Shown: positions 17,901-24,913 of the stretch, in pieces
Layout: every line of letters begins with the position of its first letter
How positions within the stretch are numbered: position 1 is the stretch's first letter
Source: JASGIT01 sp047601665
GTDB lineage: Bacteria; Pseudomonadota; Gammaproteobacteria; Burkholderiales; Burkholderiaceae_C
Direction of reading: 5' to 3'
DNA length: 64,000 bases
Assembly (NCBI GenBank): GCA_047601665.1
Contig: JASGIT010000001.1
Coordinates: 434,001-498,000, forward strand
Notes under the pieces: generated by a model
Database searches by the model: none
Told to the model about the DNA's origin: nothing
What the model saw: only the letters and a program-made list of their open reading frames with translations
Made by a program: the position numbers and the translations under genes

Positions 17901-18412
17901 AGGTGTCGCTGCTGGTCATGCTGGACACACCGGTACCCGTGCGCCCCGCCCTGACCCGGCCAGACAAGCTGCTCATCAAGCTGGCCGATCTGCGCAAAGG
18001 CGGCCTTGGCTTCTTCAAGCAATGGGTGCGGCGCCGCATCGACTGGGAACTGCAACGCCTTCGCGGCGGCGGCGCGGCGCCCACCGCCAGCGCCCACCAG
18101 CTGCACAACACCGAAATCGAGGCTGCGTTCCGCGCTGCCCTGTCCGCTTATGCGCTCACATCCTGGGATGGCCCGGCCGTGCTGTTCCGCCCGCCCCTGG
18201 ACCGGCGCTATAAAGTCACGAACGGCCGCTGGGTGAGCGCGGCGCGCGAATACGTGTTCGACGACAACGACTGGACGCGCTACATGCCCGCGCTGCGCGT
18301 GATCGAAGTGCCGGGCGACCACGACTCCATGGTGCTCGAGCCCAACGTGCGCGTGCTGGCCGAGCAGATCAGGCTCTGCATCAACGCCGTCTCATCGACG
18401 CTCAGGCCATGA
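11978..18412 (+). CDS. Type I polyketide synthase, KS-AT-KR-DH-ACP-TE
   Basis: A 2144-aa megasynthase with a GTG start. Domain order with active residues: KS about 9-435 (Cys182 in ACSTS, His318 in VECHGTGT, His358 in NIGHTDT); AT about 535-820 (Ser631 in GHSMG); a post-AT linker to about 890; a KR structural part then catalytic KR about 1165-1390 (TGGLGGIG; Tyr1332 in YVAAN); DH about 1395-1680 (His1419, Asp1590 in HPALLD); ACP about 1775-1850 (Ser1809 in DLGGHSL); TE about 1875-2140 (Ser1956 in GGFSGGG, His in PGDHDS). There is no ER domain, so an unsaturated or hydroxylated chain is expected. KR precedes DH, the reverse of modular PKSs. The DH motif is HRTASGQALLP, one residue longer than HxxxGxxxxP. 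With a single KS and a terminal TE it could act iteratively. The AT substrate cannot be called. Confidence 0.92.
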   Translation: MSTQSDASNDIAIVGMAAHLPGAANPAAYWFNLRQGIESIRRLSEAELLAAGESPERMRHRNYVPAAAVLEGFEQFDADFFGFSPKEAAIMDPQHRQFLEVAWEALEDAGHPPERFPGPIAVYAGCGMGSYFYFNICSNPDLVASTGMFLLRHTGNDKDFLSTRVSHIFDLKGPSVNIQTACSTSLVAVHYACQALLGGECDMALAGGVTIELPHARGYLFQEGEILSPDGHCHAFDHRAQGTVFGSGAGVVVLRRLQDALRDGDHIWAVIKGTAVNNDGAAKAGYLAPSVDGQAKAIAEAQAVAGVSADTIDYVECHGTGTYLGDPIEVAALTQAFRETTSDTGFCRIGSVKTNIGHTDTAAGVASLIKVALALKHQEIPPSLGYERPNPAIDFESSPFQVNHTLSPWVSHKGPRRAGVNSLGVGGTNAHAVLEEAPVAAASEPSDWPFQLLVVSGRSRAAVEANAKALAAHLRAHPEQDLADVAFTLKEGRRAFEHRRVLVAATHEEAAALLEGSDARRVFAHSYLGDGPEVVFMFPGGGAQYAGMARELYATEPVFQDWMDRGLDILQRQLDYDIRALWLPATQDHAAAVERLKRPSVQLPLIMIVEHALAQLWMSWGVQPAALVGHSMGENTAACLAGVMSFEDCIGLVLLRGQLFDTVPPGGMLSIPLPAADVRGLLGAELDMASVNAPELCAVSGPQHALDALEATLRAREVEPQRIQIDIAAHSRMLEPILGRFEAYLRGIRLSAPRLPIISNRDGQPLSARDATDPLYWVGHLRNTVNFSACMETLRDADPKRVYLEVGPGKALGSLAQANGVPASQVINSLRHPDHQVADDVWFLGTLGRLWANGVAVDWEPIWGGAQRRRVPLPTYAFQRKPYFIEPGKALQAAPAPVQLVRTDDVGQWGYQPRWRPRQADVEFDVTQDLASTPPQSWLVFMDEPGLADALVQRLRAAGHRVTVVRAGDMFARVSEQEFLLAPERGREGYDELVRELMAAGHPPQHIVHAWLVTREERFRPGSSFFHRNIEQGFFSLLFLAQALAEENLPKPLHLTVLSTGAVRVRDEALPYPEKSTLMGPARVAPRELPGLTCTVLDLTLPAQNTGWRAKPQPGAMGAVADRVLEDLFAQPGNRVAALRGDKRFELGFAPLALPATAQLPQLPEGAVCFITGGLGGIGLTVAERLAREKRVRLVLLTRQPLPAPETWDTVLRSADAQGSLAQRIRAVRRLQDLGAEVQVVAADVCNIKDMQAAAEQARQRFGRIHLVVHAAGVVNDGPLLTKTSGAVEEVFAAKVHGVQILHELFPDGSIDQLVLFSSSSTAIAPAGQVDYVAANEYLNAYAHSRAAGRTRVLAIDWGIWNEVGMAAKMLANCLGEPVPAPRYAADGPLLDEATFDAAGHRLFTATWRTQDRWILDGHRTASGQALLPGTGYLELAAQALRGNGEKGPFAIHNLYFFRPLEVHDEQSREVRVKLARNDEGYALEVRSDVLFEGRQGFQLNAQATLVPGAQPQAQALDIAALASRCPQHRAADPAGLRSPQEEHLRFGPRWRVLHSVAYGEGEGIAHLQLPAAFHADLEEGYLLHPALLDLATGWAMRLIAGYAPDHLWVPVSYREVRVHRPLPARLWSWVRNAQDNRADAPFAVFDVTLCDEHGEVCVEVLGFSIKRLQEGGFAASASRLDARELVFDESARTDAEVRLSPAEEQLQHNIAQGIRPAEGADAFGRALATGLPQVVVSSMNLDALIRQASQAVAADAGTGQKFQRPDLGSAYVEPRNDVERTLVGFWEELLGVNQVGVEDNFFDLGGHSLIAVRLFAMVKKAYRVEFPISVLFEAPTIALCAAMIREHIGDTGTDSGTPATSSAPKRRFTHLVAMHDGEGDKRTPLFLVAGMFGNVLNLRHLARLIGVRRPFYGLQARGLYGDHAPHATLVEAATDYIAEMRQIQPHGPYLLGGFSGGGITAYEMVRQLEAAGEKVSLLVMLDTPVPVRPALTRPDKLLIKLADLRKGGLGFFKQWVRRRIDWELQRLRGGGAAPTASAHQLHNTEIEAAFRAALSAYALTSWDGPAVLFRPPLDRRYKVTNGRWVSAAREYVFDDNDWTRYMPALRVIEVPGDHDSMVLEPNVRVLAEQIRLCINAVSSTLRP

Positions 18413-18460
18413 AAAAAGATAGCTGCTCACGCTTGCTGCATAAGCGCTAGAGGCCAATTT
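18412..18460. repeat. Comamonadaceae-type dispersed palindromic repeat, copy 1
   Basis: An A-run leads into GATAGCTGCTCACGCTTG, then TAAGCGCTAGAGGCCAATTT. It begins at the last base of the PKS stop codon. Related copies lie at 30682, 48562, 50631 and 53582. It probably forms a hairpin transcript between the PKS and the next glycosyltransferase. Confidence 0.75.
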
Positions 18461-18479
18461 CATCCAAAACCATTAAAAC

Positions 18480-19469
18480 ATGGCCATGAACGACAACCCT
18501 ACCGTTCTCACCGTCCTCCTGAACTTTCGCACCGCCGACCTGACGCTGAAGGCGCTGGAAGTAGCCATTCGGGAGATGGCGGACATCGCCGGTGCCATCA
18601 CGGTGGTGGACAACGACTCGGGCGACGGCTCCTACGAAAAGATCCGCGACACCGTGCTCGCGCGCGGCTGGGATCGGGAACGGGTGCGGGTCGTGGCATC
18701 CGGCCACAACGGGGGTTTCGGCTTCGGCAACAATGTGGCCATCCGGCTGGGTCTGCCGGACGGTTCAGCGCCCGACTTCGTCTACCTGCTCAACTCCGAC
18801 GCCTTCCCCGAGCCCGGCGCCGTGCGCATCCTGCTGGGCGCCATGCAGGCCCAGCCCCGCTGCGGCTTTGCGGGCGGCTACACCTATGGCGAGGATCGCG
18901 TCTACCACAACACCGCATTCCGCTTCCCCGGGATCCTGAGCGAATTCGAGTCCGCGGCACGCACCGGCCCCATCTCACGCCTGCTGCGCGACCACATCGT
19001 GGCGATTCCCGAGCCCGCCGAGTCAATGACCGTGGACTGGCTGGCCGGCGCAAGCCTGCTGATCCGGCGCCAGGTCCTGGACGAGATCGGGCTTTTCGAC
19101 GAGCGCTACTTCCTGTACTTCGAGGAGACCGACCTCTGCCTGCGTGCGCAGCGTGCGGGCTGGCTTGCCCGTTATGTGAAGGACAGCCGGGTCATGCACA
19201 TCAGTTCCGCCTCCACCGGCATGAAGAACTGCAAGCGGATGCCGGGCTACTGGTTCGATTCCCGCATGTGGTACTACATCAAGAACCACGGTGTCTTCTA
19301 CGCCGCCCTGGCCACCCTGTCCTATGTCGCAGGCTCGATGATCCTGAGGACGCGGCAGGTCCTCGGCAAGAAGTCGGCAAACGGGCCTGAGCATTTTCTG
19401 GGCGACCTGGTTTCCCATGCCCTGCGCAGCCTGTGGCAGCGTAAGCTCGTGGGCGGCCGGCCCAGCTGA
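18480..19469 (+). CDS. Family 2 glycosyltransferase (rhamnosyltransferase-like)
   Basis: A 329-aa GT2 enzyme. The catalytic domain shows VTVVDNDSGDGS-like ITVVDNDSGDG, GHNGGFGFGNN, YLLNSDAFPEPGAV (the NxD acidic motif) and, after WLAGASLLIRR, the segment FDERYFLYFEETDLCLRAQ, which is the hallmark of dTDP-rhamnosyl-type and related GT2 enzymes. A weak C-terminal hydrophobic segment follows. It sits between the PKS and the NRPS on the same strand, separated from the PKS by a palindromic repeat. A glycosyltransferase between the two megasynthases raises the possibility that the polyketide or peptide product is glycosylated, but it could equally serve the polysaccharide. Confidence 0.88.
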   Translation: MAMNDNPTVLTVLLNFRTADLTLKALEVAIREMADIAGAITVVDNDSGDGSYEKIRDTVLARGWDRERVRVVASGHNGGFGFGNNVAIRLGLPDGSAPDFVYLLNSDAFPEPGAVRILLGAMQAQPRCGFAGGYTYGEDRVYHNTAFRFPGILSEFESAARTGPISRLLRDHIVAIPEPAESMTVDWLAGASLLIRRQVLDEIGLFDERYFLYFEETDLCLRAQRAGWLARYVKDSRVMHISSASTGMKNCKRMPGYWFDSRMWYYIKNHGVFYAALATLSYVAGSMILRTRQVLGKKSANGPEHFLGDLVSHALRSLWQRKLVGGRPS

Positions 19470-19503
19470 CCCATCTGCCCTTGTTCACGTTTTGGAGCGA
19501 TAA

Positions 19504-22500
19504 ATGACCGGGTTTTCCTGTGTGGTGATGGGCAACGAGTCCTTGCTGGTCCAGTGCGCAGAGCGCGTGCTGCAAGGCGGAGACAAGGTCGTGGCGGTAG
19601 TCACCCGCAACGCCGATATCCGCGCCTGGGCCATACACCAAGGCCTTCGGGTGGAAGCACCCGGCGAGGGCCTGGGGGAGCGCCTCGCCAGCATCCGCTT
19701 CGACTGGCTGTTCAGCATCGCCAACCTGTCGGTGATCCCGCAGGCGGTGCTGGACCAGGCCGCACAAGGCGCCATCAACTTCCACGACGGCCCGCTGCCG
19801 AAGCACGCCGGCCTGAACGCGCCGGTATGGGCCATCCTGGAGCGCGAAAAACAGCACGGCGTCACCTGGCACATGATCGAAGGAGGCATCGACGAAGGCG
19901 ACATCGTCAAGCAAAAGCTGTTCGACATGGCGCCGCATGAGACCGCCCTGACGCTGAACACGCGGTGCTACGAGGCGGCGATGGAAAGCTTCGCCGAGCT
20001 GCTGTCCGACCTGCGCGGCCCCGGCCTGCAGCGCACGCCGCAGGACCTGCGCCAGCGCAGCTACCATGCGCGATTGGATCGCCCTGCCGCGGCTGCACGG
20101 CTCGACTTCGCACAACCGGCCGAAACCCTGGAAGCCCTGGTCAGAGCACTGGACCATGGCACCTATTGGAATCCGCTGGCCTGCCCCAAGGTGGAGGCCA
20201 CAGGCCGTGTGCTACTCGTCGCCCAGGCGGCCATCGAACCGCCAACCCGCACTGCCGCCCCTGGGGAAGTGATTGAGGCCACGCCGGCTGGCCTGGTGGT
20301 GGGCACCGCATCCGCGCCCATCCGCCTGACCGGTCTGCGCGATCAGCGCAACCAGCCCCTCTGCCCCACAGCCATCGCCCAGGCGGGAGACCGCCTGCCC
20401 TTGCTCGATGCGGGTACAGCACACGCCCTGACCGAAGCCATGGCGCACGTGGCCGCTGGGGAAGGCACGTGGCGCCGCTGCTTGCAGACGCCGCAGGCCA
20501 TCGACCTGCCCTCCGCGACGACCAGTACTGCCCCAGCCGCTCTGAAGCACATCGCGCTGTCCGTGCCTTCAGGCCTCGCCGGTGACCGGCTTCTGGCAGC
20601 CGTGGCCGCATGGGTGGCCCGCATCAGCGGCAAGACCACGTTCGATCTGGCCTACCGCGATGCGTCCGCACCGCAGGCGCCGGGTTATCTATCGACCTGG
20701 GTGCCGCTGCGCCTTACCGCGGCAGGCGATAGCGCTTTCTCGGCTTTCCACGAACACTGCGCCAGCGTGCTGGACAAGGCCCGCCGCCACCCCGCGTTCG
20801 CACTGGATCTCGTGGCGCGCGATCCGGCCATCAAAGGCTTGTCCGTGCCGCAGGTCGGCCTGTCGCACGACGCGGGCTTCATCGACGGCAGCGCCGTCAC
20901 GGTGCAGTTCACCGCCGATGGCGGCCTCGCGCTGTGGCACGACGCCGCCCGCCTGCCCGATGAGGCCGCCCAGCAGCTCGCGCAACGCCTGCAAAGCGTG
21001 CTGGACGCGCTGGGCGACGCTTCCGCCGGGGCCATGCCCCTGGGGCTCTTGCCCATCATGTCGCCCGCCGAACGCGAGCAGGTGCTCTACGGCTGGAACG
21101 ACACCGCCTGCGACTACGAGCGCCACACCTGCGTACACCAGTTCTTCGAGCAACAGGTGCGCAAGACCCCGGGCGCGCCAGCGGTGGTGTTCGAGGGCGA
21201 AACCCTCAGCTACGACCAGCTCAACCGGCGCGCCAACCAGGTGGCACACCGGCTGCAAGCCATGGGCGTGCGCCCGGGCACGCTGGTCGGCCTGTACTCG
21301 GCCCGCTCGCTCGACCTGCTGGTGGGCGCGCTGGCCATCCAGAAAGCCGGCGGCGCCTACGTCCCGCTGGACCCTGCCTACCCGCCCGACCGCATCGCCC
21401 TCTACATCGAGGACAGCGGCGCGCCCGTGATCGTGGCGCAGGCCGCGCTGCAGGCCAGCCTGCCCGCGCACCAGGCCCAGGTGCTGGTCATCGATGCGGA
21501 CGCGCAGATCGCCGCCCAGCCCGAGAGCAACCCGGACAGCGGCATCCAGTCCTCCGACATCGCCTACATGATCTACACCTCGGGCTCCACCGGGCGCCCC
21601 AAGGGCGTGATGGTCGAGCACCGCAACGTGGCCAACTTCTTCCGCGGCATGGACGACCGCATCCGCCACGACCCGCCCGGCGTCTGGCTGGCCGTCACCA
21701 GCCTGTCGTTCGACATTTCCGTGCTGGAGCTCTTCTACACCCTGGCGCGGGGCTTCAAGCTGGTGCTGTCCAGCGACGAGAATCGCACGCTGGTCTCCGC
21801 TGGCACGCTGCCCCTGTCGGACGCGAAAATGGACTTCAGCCTGTACTACTGGGGCAACGACGACGGCGCGGGCCCGAAGAAGTATGAACTGCTGCTCGAA
21901 GGCGCGAAGTTCGCCGACGCGCACGGCTTCTGCGCGGTGTGGACGCCCGAGCGCCACTTCCACGCCTTCGGCGGCCCCTACCCCAATCCGTCGGTGACCG
22001 GCGCTGCCGTCGCCGCCGTCACGAAAAACATCGGCGTGCGCGCGGGCAGCTGCGTCGCGCCCCTGCACCACCCGGCGCGCATCGCCGAGGAATGGGCGGT
22101 GATCGACAACCTCACCAACGGCCGCGCCGCCATGGCCATCGCCTCGGGCTGGCAGCCCGACGATTTCGTGCTCCGCCCCGAAAACGCCCCGCCGCACAAC
22201 AAAGCCGCCATGCTGGACTCCATCCAGGTCCTGCGCCGCCTCTGGCGCGGCGAAGCGGTGGACTTCCCTACCGCCGGCGGGAAAACGCTGTCCGTCCTCA
22301 CGCAACCCCGGCCGGTATCCAAAGAACTGCCCGTATGGGTCACCACGGCCGGCAACCCCGACACGTGGAAAGAAGCCGGCGCCATCGGTGCCAACGTGCT
22401 GACCCACCTGCTGGGGCAGACCGTGGAAGAAGTCGGCGGCAAGATCAAGCTCTACCACCAGGCACTGCGCGACGCGGGCCACGACCCAGCGAAGTTCACC

Positions 22501-24135
22501 GTTACGCTGATGCTGCACACCTACATCGCAGGCGACCGCGAAGCCGCGCGCGAAACGGCACGCGGCCCGATGAAGGACTACCTGCGCAGCGCGGCCGCCC
22601 TCATCAAGCAATACGCCTGGGCTTTCCCCGCGTTCAAGAAACCCGCCGGGGTGAGCAACCCGCTCGACCTGGACCTGCGCTCCCTGAACGACGAGGAAAT
22701 GGAAGGCATTCTGGATTTCGCCTTCCAGCGCTACTTCGAGGATTCCGGCCTGTTCGGCACCGTGGAGGACTGCCTGCAGCGCGTGGAAGAACTCAAGCGC
22801 ATCGGCGTGGGCGAAATTGCCTGCCTGATCGACTACGGTATCCCCAGGGAACAGGTGCTGGAGGGCTTGCGCCCGCTGGCCGAGGTGCTGCGCCGCGCGA
22901 ACCAGCCTGCCGCCCTGCCCGACGACGACTTCTCCATCGCCGCCCAGATCGTGCGCCACCAAGTCACCCATCTGCAGTGCACCCCCAGCATGGCGCGCAT
23001 GATCGCCATGAACGACGAGGCCCGCGTGGCACTGGCCCAGGTGCAGCACCTGATGATCGGCGGCGAGGCCCTGCCCGGCACCCTGGTGGCCGAACTCGGG
23101 CAGGTCACATCCGCCTCCATCGAAAACATGTACGGCCCCACCGAGACCACGATCTGGTCATCCACCGAAACCGCCGGCGCCGGCGAAGCCGTGGTCAACA
23201 TCGGCCGGCCGATCGCCAACACACAGATGTACGTGCTCGACGAGCACCAGCAACCCGTGCCGGTCGGCGTGCCAGGCGAGCTCTACATCGGCGGAGACGG
23301 CGTCACGCGCGGCTACTGGCAACGCGCCGACCTGACCGCCGAGCGCTTCCCCGCAGACCCCTTCGTCAAGCCGGAACGCGCCGCGCCCGCCGGCGCCCGG
23401 ATGTACCGCACGGGCGACCTGGCGCGCTGGCGCAAGGATGGCCACATCGACTTCCTCGGCCGGGCCGACTTCCAGGTCAAGATCCGCGGCTACCGCATCG
23501 AACTGGGCGAGATTGAGGCCGTATTGGAGTCCGCCCCAGGCGTGCGCCAAGCAGTGGTGGCCGCGCGCGAAGACCAGCCCGGGGACGTGCGGCTGGTCGC
23601 CTACCTGCGCGCCGACCCGGGCTTCTCCGCCGAGCACCTGCGCGACTGGCTCGCCGGGCGCCTGCCCGAGCACATGGTGCCCGCGCACTTCATGACGGTG
23701 GACGAGTTTCCCCTTACCCCCAATCGCAAGATCGACCGCAAGGCCCTGCCCGCGCCCACCCAGACCACGCTGCGCGAGCGCACCGAAGCCTTTGTTGCGC
23801 CGGAAAACGAAATCGAAGGCAAGATCGCCGAAATCTGGTCGCGCGTGCTCGGCGTGCCGAACATCGGCGCCAAGGACAACTTCTTCGCGCTGGGCGGCCA
23901 CTCCCTGCTCGCCGTGCAAGCGCACCGCGAAATCAGGCAAGCCCTGAACACCACGCGCCTGAGCATCACCGACATTTTCCGCTTCCCGACACTGTCGGCC
24001 CTGGCCGCCCACCTGGACGACAAGCCAAAGGACAGCCCGCAAGCAGCGGCAGAAGCCGCCGAGCGCGCGCAGATGCGCACCGATGCCATGTCGCGACGCA
24101 GGGCCATGAGGGCCGGCAGACAAGCGCAGGAATGA
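19504..24135 (+). CDS. NRPS with formyltransferase domain and luciferase-like monooxygenase inserted in the A domain
   Basis: A 1543-aa protein. Residues about 1-320 are a methionyl-tRNA-formyltransferase-like domain with Asn92, His94 (INFHDG) and Asp130 (GGIDEGD), the family catalytic set, plus its C-terminal subdomain. Residues about 340-520 look like the second half of a condensation domain; no HHxxxD half is present. The adenylation domain starts near 545 (A3 YTSGSTGRPKG about 691) and is interrupted at about 775-1139 by an FMN-dependent luciferase-like monooxygenase of the MupA/Atu3671 kind (FSLYYWGNDD, GFCAVWTPERHFH, AIASGWQPDDF). It resumes at FSIAAQI with NMYGPTETT, YRTGDLARW and NRKIDRK. 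A carrier domain follows (Ser1467 in LGGHSLL). The pocket read by eye is D-I-L-Q-M-G-M-I-W-K, near glycine signatures. There is no TE. Confidence 0.92.
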   Translation: MTGFSCVVMGNESLLVQCAERVLQGGDKVVAVVTRNADIRAWAIHQGLRVEAPGEGLGERLASIRFDWLFSIANLSVIPQAVLDQAAQGAINFHDGPLPKHAGLNAPVWAILEREKQHGVTWHMIEGGIDEGDIVKQKLFDMAPHETALTLNTRCYEAAMESFAELLSDLRGPGLQRTPQDLRQRSYHARLDRPAAAARLDFAQPAETLEALVRALDHGTYWNPLACPKVEATGRVLLVAQAAIEPPTRTAAPGEVIEATPAGLVVGTASAPIRLTGLRDQRNQPLCPTAIAQAGDRLPLLDAGTAHALTEAMAHVAAGEGTWRRCLQTPQAIDLPSATTSTAPAALKHIALSVPSGLAGDRLLAAVAAWVARISGKTTFDLAYRDASAPQAPGYLSTWVPLRLTAAGDSAFSAFHEHCASVLDKARRHPAFALDLVARDPAIKGLSVPQVGLSHDAGFIDGSAVTVQFTADGGLALWHDAARLPDEAAQQLAQRLQSVLDALGDASAGAMPLGLLPIMSPAEREQVLYGWNDTACDYERHTCVHQFFEQQVRKTPGAPAVVFEGETLSYDQLNRRANQVAHRLQAMGVRPGTLVGLYSARSLDLLVGALAIQKAGGAYVPLDPAYPPDRIALYIEDSGAPVIVAQAALQASLPAHQAQVLVIDADAQIAAQPESNPDSGIQSSDIAYMIYTSGSTGRPKGVMVEHRNVANFFRGMDDRIRHDPPGVWLAVTSLSFDISVLELFYTLARGFKLVLSSDENRTLVSAGTLPLSDAKMDFSLYYWGNDDGAGPKKYELLLEGAKFADAHGFCAVWTPERHFHAFGGPYPNPSVTGAAVAAVTKNIGVRAGSCVAPLHHPARIAEEWAVIDNLTNGRAAMAIASGWQPDDFVLRPENAPPHNKAAMLDSIQVLRRLWRGEAVDFPTAGGKTLSVLTQPRPVSKELPVWVTTAGNPDTWKEAGAIGANVLTHLLGQTVEEVGGKIKLYHQALRDAGHDPAKFTVTLMLHTYIAGDREAARETARGPMKDYLRSAAALIKQYAWAFPAFKKPAGVSNPLDLDLRSLNDEEMEGILDFAFQRYFEDSGLFGTVEDCLQRVEELKRIGVGEIACLIDYGIPREQVLEGLRPLAEVLRRANQPAALPDDDFSIAAQIVRHQVTHLQCTPSMARMIAMNDEARVALAQVQHLMIGGEALPGTLVAELGQVTSASIENMYGPTETTIWSSTETAGAGEAVVNIGRPIANTQMYVLDEHQQPVPVGVPGELYIGGDGVTRGYWQRADLTAERFPADPFVKPERAAPAGARMYRTGDLARWRKDGHIDFLGRADFQVKIRGYRIELGEIEAVLESAPGVRQAVVAAREDQPGDVRLVAYLRADPGFSAEHLRDWLAGRLPEHMVPAHFMTVDEFPLTPNRKIDRKALPAPTQTTLRERTEAFVAPENEIEGKIAEIWSRVLGVPNIGAKDNFFALGGHSLLAVQAHREIRQALNTTRLSITDIFRFPTLSALAAHLDDKPKDSPQAAAEAAERAQMRTDAMSRRRAMRAGRQAQE

Positions 24136-24836
24136 ACATTTCCATCGCATACGAGCCGCTCACAGCGCCGCAGGCGTTGCGCGCGCGGCTGTCCGAACGT
24201 CTGCCGGGCATGGGCGTCGCCTGCACGGACATCGCCGGTGACCCACAGGCGCTGTACCCGGAAGAATTCGAGGCCATCCGAAACGCCGTGCCCCGGCGCC
24301 AGCGCGAATTCGCAGCGGGCCGCCAGGCCGCCCGCCAGGCCATGGCGCAGATCGGCTGGCCACCGGCGGCCATTCCCAGCGCAGCCGACCGGTCGCCCAT
24401 CTGGCCCAAGGGCCTGGCCGGCTCCATCTCGCACACCAGGCAGGCCTGCGTGGCGGTCGTGGGACCGCGCGAGACCGTGCACTCCATAGGCATCGATCTG
24501 GAAAACGACGTGCCCATGGATCCCGCACTCTGGGGCACCATTTGCACCCCAGCCGAAACTGCATTCGTGAATACCCAACCCGTAGCGCTACAGGGTCGCC
24601 TGGTGACATGGCTGTTCTCGGCCAAGGAAGCGTTTTACAAGTGGCAGTACCCCCGTACCCGGCGCATGCTGGAGTTTCAGGACGTATGCGTAAGGCTGGC
24701 CCAACCTGGATTTCCGGTACGCTTCCAGATCAGCATGACCGCAAACCCGTCCGCAGTACATGCCGAGGGGCACTGCATGGCCTGCCACGAACACCTCGTC
24801 GCCTGGGTCATCGGCCATGCGCCGCCATCGCCTTGA
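24132..24836 (+). CDS. 4'-phosphopantetheinyl transferase (EntD/Sfp type)
   Basis: A 234-aa enzyme that loads the phosphopantetheine arm of CoA onto carrier proteins. Motifs: RQREFAAGRQAAR, WPKGLAGSISHT, SIGIDLENDV (Mg-binding Asp/Glu) and FSAKEAFYKWQYP. These match the EntD branch. The start overlaps the NRPS stop by four bases (ATGA), so it is translationally coupled to the NRPS and is presumably the activator for all four carrier domains encoded in this locus (one in the PKS, one in this NRPS, two in the FAAL-NRPS). Length is normal. Confidence 0.93.
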   Translation: MNISIAYEPLTAPQALRARLSERLPGMGVACTDIAGDPQALYPEEFEAIRNAVPRRQREFAAGRQAARQAMAQIGWPPAAIPSAADRSPIWPKGLAGSISHTRQACVAVVGPRETVHSIGIDLENDVPMDPALWGTICTPAETAFVNTQPVALQGRLVTWLFSAKEAFYKWQYPRTRRMLEFQDVCVRLAQPGFPVRFQISMTANPSAVHAEGHCMACHEHLVAWVIGHAPPSP

Positions 24837-24913
24837 CCATGCCGTTTCATCCCATCATTCCTGACAAATTGGATGGCTGCCCCACTCTGTCCACCGTGAA
24901 CGGCGCCTGACAA

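Noticed and set aside
24839..24910. A 23-codon frame between the phosphopantetheinyl transferase and the polymerase gene
   Set aside because: It fits the gap neatly but has no ribosome site or recognisable feature and is short enough to be chance.
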